DNA of 33,183 nucleotides from Micromonosporaceae bacterium (GTDB lineage Bacteria; Actinomycetota; Actinomycetes; Mycobacteriales; Micromonosporaceae): NCBI GenBank assembly GCA_019690055.1, contig JADGGF010000002.1:1-33183 (forward strand). Direction: 5' to 3'. Within the stretch, counting starts at the first letter, position 1; each line of letters starts with the position of its first letter. The notes under the pieces were generated by a model that saw nothing but the letters and a program-made list of their open reading frames with translations, was not told the origin of the DNA and ran no database searches. Of the stretch, positions 28,462 to 33,183 are shown piece after piece. The translations under genes were made by a program, and so were the position numbers.

Positions 28462-29898
28462 ATGGTGATCCGGGGATACGTCGAGCAGCCGAGCCCGCGG
28501 CCGGGGGAAGCGTTCACGCTGCGGGTCGCCACCGACGCACCGCAGTTCCGAGTCGAGTTCTACCGCTACGGGGCCGAGCTGGCGCTGTGCGGCGGCACCG
28601 GACCGCTGGCCGGCCGGGACGCGCCGCTGCACCTGCCGTTCCAGGACTGGGGGCAGCCGGGCGTCGACCTGTACGGGCACGAGCTGCCGGCCTGGTCGGC
28701 GTACCGCTTCGTGGTGCCCCCGGACTGGCGGTCTGGGGTGTACGTGGCGGTGCTCATCGAGGGTGACGAGCCAGCCCCCCGTCCGACCACAGTGGACGCC
28801 CGGCAGGGGCGAGCGCTGTTCGTGGTGCGCGCGCCGGCCCAGGCGCCGACCGCCCCGATCCTCTACAAGGTCCCGCTGCTCACCTACCACGCCTACAACG
28901 TGGTCGATGGCCCGCACTACGACCGGACGGCCGGGGCCGGGCACTGGTGCCTCTACAACACCCCGGACGCCGACGACGTGCCGTGCCCGATCTCGCCCGG
29001 GGTGAGCCTGCACCGGCCGGGCGGTGGAACGGGCGGTACGCCGTACGACATCGACCTCAACCCGGACCCGTTCGATCCGACGCCCCGCCAGACGTTCCAG
29101 CACTGGGACGCGCGGTTCGTGGCCTGGCTGGAGCGGGCCGGCTACCACGCGGACTATTGCACCGACGTCGACCTGCACCGCGACGGCCTGGCCCAACTGG
29201 CTCCCTACCGGTTGATGGTCAGCGTGGGTCACGACGAGTACTGGAGCGACGAGATGCGCGCGGCGCTCGACGCGTACGTGGACTCCGGCGGCAACGCGGC
29301 CTTCTTCGGGGGGAACACCTGCTGGTGGCGCGTCGTCTTCCACGACGACGTCACCTTCTCGCGGGTGCAGTACTGGCACGAGGCCGGCCGACCCGAGAAC
29401 ACGTCGATCGGCGTCAGCTTCCGCAACGGCGGCGAGCGCGACCGCGACGAGCACCCCATCCCGGTCGGGTACCGAGTGCAGCACGACGACCACTGGCTCT
29501 ACCGACACACCGGACTGTCCAATGGGGACCAGTTCGGGGCCGGCGCCGACGAGTACCTCATCGGGTACGAGTGCGACGGGGCCGAGTTCGACCGCGCCGA
29601 CCTCACGGCCGGTCGCCCCGTGCGCCCGACCGGGGCCGACGGGACGCCCGAGGACTTCACGATCCTGGCCGTGGGCGACACCCGGCCCAGTGGCTGGGGC
29701 TACGGCAACGCGGCCGCGACCATGGGGCTGATCGAGCGACGGGGCCCAGAGCAACGGAACCCGGCGCAACGGGGCGCCGGGCGACCGTCCACAGTGTTCA
29801 CCGCGGCGACCACCGACTGGGCCCGGGTGTTGAGCGCCGGCACCACCCCCGTGGTGGACCAGATCACCCGCAACGTGCTGGACCGGCTCACCGAGTGA
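28462..29898 (+). CDS. N,N-dimethylformamidase beta-subunit-like domain protein
   Basis: PLLTYHAYNVVDG ... DVDLHRDGLAQLAPYRLMVSVGHDEYWSDEMRAALDAYVDSGGNAAFFGGNTCWWRV, typical of the DMFase large-subunit-like family; SD gaggg. Confidence 0.8.
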   Translation: MVIRGYVEQPSPRPGEAFTLRVATDAPQFRVEFYRYGAELALCGGTGPLAGRDAPLHLPFQDWGQPGVDLYGHELPAWSAYRFVVPPDWRSGVYVAVLIEGDEPAPRPTTVDARQGRALFVVRAPAQAPTAPILYKVPLLTYHAYNVVDGPHYDRTAGAGHWCLYNTPDADDVPCPISPGVSLHRPGGGTGGTPYDIDLNPDPFDPTPRQTFQHWDARFVAWLERAGYHADYCTDVDLHRDGLAQLAPYRLMVSVGHDEYWSDEMRAALDAYVDSGGNAAFFGGNTCWWRVVFHDDVTFSRVQYWHEAGRPENTSIGVSFRNGGERDRDEHPIPVGYRVQHDDHWLYRHTGLSNGDQFGAGADEYLIGYECDGAEFDRADLTAGRPVRPTGADGTPEDFTILAVGDTRPSGWGYGNAAATMGLIERRGPEQRNPAQRGAGRPSTVFTAATTDWARVLSAGTTPVVDQITRNVLDRLTE

Positions 29899-29916
29899 CG
29901 TCAACCAGTAGTTCTA

Positions 29917-31617
29917 TCAGTACGTCTCCATTGGCGGGGACCAGGTCCGGCCGGGCACCGGCGGCTCGTCGCGCTTGGTGATGAGGTACGGCGGCAGCAC
30001 CAGGGCGTGCAGGCCCGTCCGGTACAGGGTCTCGACAGCCTGCTCCGGGGTCTCCACCAGCGGGTCGCCCGGGCCGTTGAGCGAGGTGTTGATGAGCACG
30101 GGCGACCCGGTCCGGTCCTGCCAGGCGGTCAGCAGCTGATGCAGGAACGGGGTGTTGACCGGCTCGACGGTCTGCAGCCGGGCACTGTTGTCGATGTGTG
30201 TGATGCCGGGCAACTGGGCGCGGTACTCCGGCCGGACGTCGGCGGCGTACTGCATGAACGGTGCCGGCCGGTCGACGGCGAAGATGCGCTCGGCCTGGTC
30301 GGCGAGCACGAGCGGCGCCAGGGGCCGGAACCACTCGCGCCCCTTCACCTCGAAGTTGATGTAGTCGCGCATCTCGGGCACGCGCGGATCGGCGATGATG
30401 CTGCGGTTGCCGAGCGCCCGCGGACCCGACTCGCTGCGCCCCTGGCACAGCCCGACGGTCCGGGCATCGGCCAGCAGGTCGACCATGGCCGCCACGAGAT
30501 CGTCCGGGCGCTGCACGGACAGCCCGTCCGGCAGGTGCCGTACGGCCGCCTCGACCTGGGCCGGGTCGGGGTCCGGGCCGAGAAAGTCGTTCTCCCACCG
30601 GAACTCGCAGGGCTGGCCCAGCAGGTCCACCAGGCCGTAGATGGCGCAGCCCAACGCGGTGCCACCGTCGTGCGGGCTGGGCGGGATGAAGACCCGCCGG
30701 AACGCCGACTCACGGATGATGCGCCCATTGGCGGTGCAGTTCAGGGCGGTGCCGCCCGCGAAGACGAGGTTCTCCTCGCCGGTCTGCTCGTGCAGCCAGG
30801 CGACCAGTTGCAGCACGGCGTTCTCGAACGCGCGCTGCCCGGCGGCGGCCAGGTTGGCGCAGTCGGCGAACGAGCCGGTGCCGTCGATGAAGTACCGGTA
30901 CCGGTCGGCCTGCTCGAGCTGGCGCAGCCACGCGTCCGGGATGAACACCTCGTGGCCCCGCACCTCCAGCTCGGGCAGACCGTCGGCGTCCGGATCGCCG
31001 AACGGCGCCAGCCCCATGACCTTGCCCTCGTTGCCGTCACCGGTCGGCCACAACCGTCGGGTCAGCAGCATGTAGAAGCAGCCAAGCCCGACCGGCTCGA
31101 GCCAGTCGCCGTGCCACAGCTGCTTGGCGATGCACTCGACGCGACCCCGTTCACAGCGGTAGAAGGAGCTGACCTCCAGCCGGTCGCCGGTCGTGGCGGC
31201 GGGAAGCCGGACGCGCTCGGTGAAGTCGGCGACCCGGCTGCCCTGCGCATCGATGACCAGCCCGGCCGCCCGGTCGAACGGTGAGGGGTAGAACGCGCTG
31301 TAGAGGTGGCTGAGGTGGTGCGACACCAGCGCGGCCCGAGCAACGTCGAGGTTCTCGGCCAACTCCGATCGGTAGGCCTCGAGGTTCTCCAGCTCGGCGT
31401 CCGACGAGAACCCCTCGACCACGAGGTCGATCGGCCCGGACAGTTGCGGCAGGTGGGGCAGGTAGTGCTTGGGCAGGTCCCCCAACCGCCCCCAGTGGTG
31501 CTTGCGCCGGCTGAACCGCTCCTTCTGCACGCTGTACGCGAGTGACCGTCCAGACAGGACGGCGATCGAGCCGTCCTGCGTCCGGTTGATGCCGACGACC
31601 GTGGGCTGCTCGTTCAT
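29917..31617 (-). CDS. NodU/CmcH-family carbamoyltransferase
   Basis: SHHLSHLYSAFYPSPFDRAAGLVIDAQGS; LVFAGGTALNCTANGRI; GLCQGRSESGPRALGNRSIIADPR; TVEPVNTPFLHQLLTAWQDRTGSPVLINTSLN. Confidence 0.93.
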   Translation of the reverse strand: MNEQPTVVGINRTQDGSIAVLSGRSLAYSVQKERFSRRKHHWGRLGDLPKHYLPHLPQLSGPIDLVVEGFSSDAELENLEAYRSELAENLDVARAALVSHHLSHLYSAFYPSPFDRAAGLVIDAQGSRVADFTERVRLPAATTGDRLEVSSFYRCERGRVECIAKQLWHGDWLEPVGLGCFYMLLTRRLWPTGDGNEGKVMGLAPFGDPDADGLPELEVRGHEVFIPDAWLRQLEQADRYRYFIDGTGSFADCANLAAAGQRAFENAVLQLVAWLHEQTGEENLVFAGGTALNCTANGRIIRESAFRRVFIPPSPHDGGTALGCAIYGLVDLLGQPCEFRWENDFLGPDPDPAQVEAAVRHLPDGLSVQRPDDLVAAMVDLLADARTVGLCQGRSESGPRALGNRSIIADPRVPEMRDYINFEVKGREWFRPLAPLVLADQAERIFAVDRPAPFMQYAADVRPEYRAQLPGITHIDNSARLQTVEPVNTPFLHQLLTAWQDRTGSPVLINTSLNGPGDPLVETPEQAVETLYRTGLHALVLPPYLITKRDEPPVPGRTWSPPMETY

Positions 31618-32507
31618 TCGCGCACTCCTTCACCGACCGGCCGTCTGGCCGGGTAGCACTGAACGCTTCGATCGACGATCGTCGTCGGTGTCTCCAAGTG
31701 GTACGCCCCGCTGGGCACGATGCCGGCCCCGCCGAAGCGCCGCATGACGGCGAGCTGGGCGGCGACATCCTCGCCAGCGTGGTTGGGCGGGAAGTCCGCC
31801 CAGAAGTCGAACCCACCGCAGGCGAGGAGCTTCTCGCGGTCGTAGAGCACGCAGGCGCCGATCCAGGCCACCTTGTACGCCCGCCACTCCCCGGGGGCCA
31901 GGCCGAGCCGCTGCGTCACGTGCTGAAGGTTCGCCGCACTGTGCACGTAATGGCGGAGCCACCGGTGGTCGTCGGGACCGACGTCCTCCGGGACGACCGG
32001 ACCGTCCCACGGCTCGAACACGCTCTGCTGGTCCGGCCGTACGTCGTCCAGATAGGACAGACCGTGGACGGCGTTGCCGACAAACCCGCAGCGCAGCTCG
32101 CCGATCGCCCGGTACAGCCGGGCGAGACTGCCCGGAGCCAACCAGACGTCGTCGTCGAGGGTGAGCACGTACCGGGCGGCCGAGTGAGCGAGCAGGAACG
32201 CGCGCTGGTGCGCGATGCCGCGCCGCGGGAGGTTGCGCCGCAGCAGCACGGGCCGGCCTTGGTGGCGCAGGACCCGGACCATCGAGGCCACGGCCGGGTG
32301 ACGCCAGGCCGGATCGTGATCGGACTGGTCGCTGACCATGACCCCGAAGGGCGGGGCGTCGGTCTGGGCGGCCAGCCCGGCCAGTGTGGCCGCCAGCTCG
32401 GCCGGCCGGTTGCGGGTCGGGATCAGCACGTCCACCGGCCTGGCCTCGGAAAAGCTGACTGGATCGCCCAACGGCAGCGGGCGCCCGGCGACGACCTCGG
32501 TGATCAT
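31614..32507 (-). CDS. Glycosyltransferase family 2-like protein
   Basis: VDVLIPTRNRPAELAATLAGLAAQ ... ARYVLTLDDDVWLAPGSLARLY (DDD/DxD) ... FDFWADFPPNHAGEDVAAQLAVMRRFGG; ATGA overlaps on both sides. Confidence 0.88.
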   Translation of the reverse strand: MITEVVAGRPLPLGDPVSFSEARPVDVLIPTRNRPAELAATLAGLAAQTDAPPFGVMVSDQSDHDPAWRHPAVASMVRVLRHQGRPVLLRRNLPRRGIAHQRAFLLAHSAARYVLTLDDDVWLAPGSLARLYRAIGELRCGFVGNAVHGLSYLDDVRPDQQSVFEPWDGPVVPEDVGPDDHRWLRHYVHSAANLQHVTQRLGLAPGEWRAYKVAWIGACVLYDREKLLACGGFDFWADFPPNHAGEDVAAQLAVMRRFGGAGIVPSGAYHLETPTTIVDRSVQCYPARRPVGEGVRE

Positions 32508-33183
32508 CGACCCGCCCCGAGGAGCTGGTCCACCTCGGCGATGACCTCCGCGACCGGGATGTCGTCCACAAAGGAGTCGTCGTGCTCGCAGCCGGTGCCA
32601 CCGCCCCGCTCGGGGTACAGGTCGCGGGTGCAGTCCAGGCCGCACCGGGGACAGTGGATCCGCCACGAGATCAGCGGCCGGTACCGGGCCCGTTCGGGCC
32701 GGGCGAAGTTGATGACGTTGCCGACCCAGAACAGCCCCACGGCCGGTGTACCAACGGCGCTGGCCAGGTGCAGCGGACCGGTGTCGTTGGCCAGGACCAC
32801 GGCGGAGTGCGCGAGCAGCGCCGCGAGCCCACCCACGGTCAGCTCGCCGACGACCGCGCGGATGCCGGGTCCCGCGCCGGCGCAGACGCGGCGAACGAGG
32901 TCGCGCTCGGCCGGCGTCCCGGTGACCACGACGTCCAGGCCGCGCTCGGCCAGCACCCGGGCCACCACCACGAAACGCTCGACGGGCCAGCGCCGGCGCG
33001 GATCGGTCGCCCCGGGATGGATGACGACCCGGGGAGCCGGGCCGGGCGGGACCACCCGGTCGGCTTCCTGGCGGTCAGCGGCGACGAGCGGGAACCGGGG
33101 CCGGTGCGTGATCGCCGGAGCGCCCACGAGCTCGGCCACCTCGAGGTAGCGGAAGACCTCGGGTTGGTAGAAGTAGTACGGCA
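32504..33183 (-). CDS. Glycosyltransferase family 9 (ADP-heptose:LPS heptosyltransferase-like), 5' end beyond window
   Basis: VVIHPGATDPRRRWPVERFVVVARVLAERGLDVVVTGTPAERDLVRRV; LLAHSAVVLANDTGPLHLASAVGTPAVGLF; reading frame continues to the edge (PYYFYQPEVFRYLEVAELVGAP). Confidence 0.9.
   Translation of the reverse strand, partial: PYYFYQPEVFRYLEVAELVGAPAITHRPRFPLVAADRQEADRVVPPGPAPRVVIHPGATDPRRRWPVERFVVVARVLAERGLDVVVTGTPAERDLVRRVCAGAGPGIRAVVGELTVGGLAALLAHSAVVLANDTGPLHLASAVGTPAVGLFWVGNVINFARPERARYRPLISWRIHCPRCGLDCTRDLYPERGGGTGCEHDDSFVDDIPVAEVIAEVDQLLGAGR

Noticed and set aside
28375-29904. 509-aa minus-strand ORF
   Set aside because: Antisense shadow of the DMFase-like gene.
31698-33149. 483-aa plus-strand ORF
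   Set aside because: Antisense to GT2 and GT9 genes; low-complexity Arg/Gly/Ser-rich translation.

Overview
High-GC actinobacterial chromosomal segment, probably Micromonosporaceae-like judging from codon bias, gene content and intergenic repeat style. All calls come from reading the supplied ORF track and the sequence; no searches were run. Contents left to right: two tandem LuxR-type regulators (one cut by the window edge); a divergent SHMT-like PLP enzyme; a glyoxylate-shunt pair (aceA, aceB) divergent from a RamB/ScfR-type regulator; an alpha/beta hydrolase; DUF952; an LLM flavin oxidoreductase; a PRC-barrel/DUF2382 protein; an NAD-dependent epimerase; a small lipoprotein; a UvrA-like ABC ATPase divergent from an Fpg/MutM glycosylase; a complete amino-sugar import and catabolism operon (ROK regulator, SBP, two permeases, GH3 NagZ-type, ROK kinase, NagB); hemerythrin; M23 peptidase; ABATE/CGNR regulator divergent from an alpha/beta hydrolase; an N,N-dimethylformamidase-beta-like protein; and the start of a carbamoyltransferase-GT2-GT9 glycoconjugate cluster that runs off the right edge. 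The most notable unexplained structure is non-coding: (i) a ~55-bp composite hairpin repeat found twice (6488-6541 and, inverted, 26656-26710), the second copy at the break of a truncated GNAT gene; (ii) a 22-bp-phased operator-like array ending at an apparently leaderless start (1967-2048); (iii) a 19-bp-arm inverted repeat at 1876-1925; (iv) a direct plus inverted repeat complex at 25245-25348; (v) several short tandem arrays; and (vi) gene remnants (LuxR HTH tail, Rpn-like tail, GNAT). No rRNA, tRNA, CRISPR array or intact transposase was recognised.
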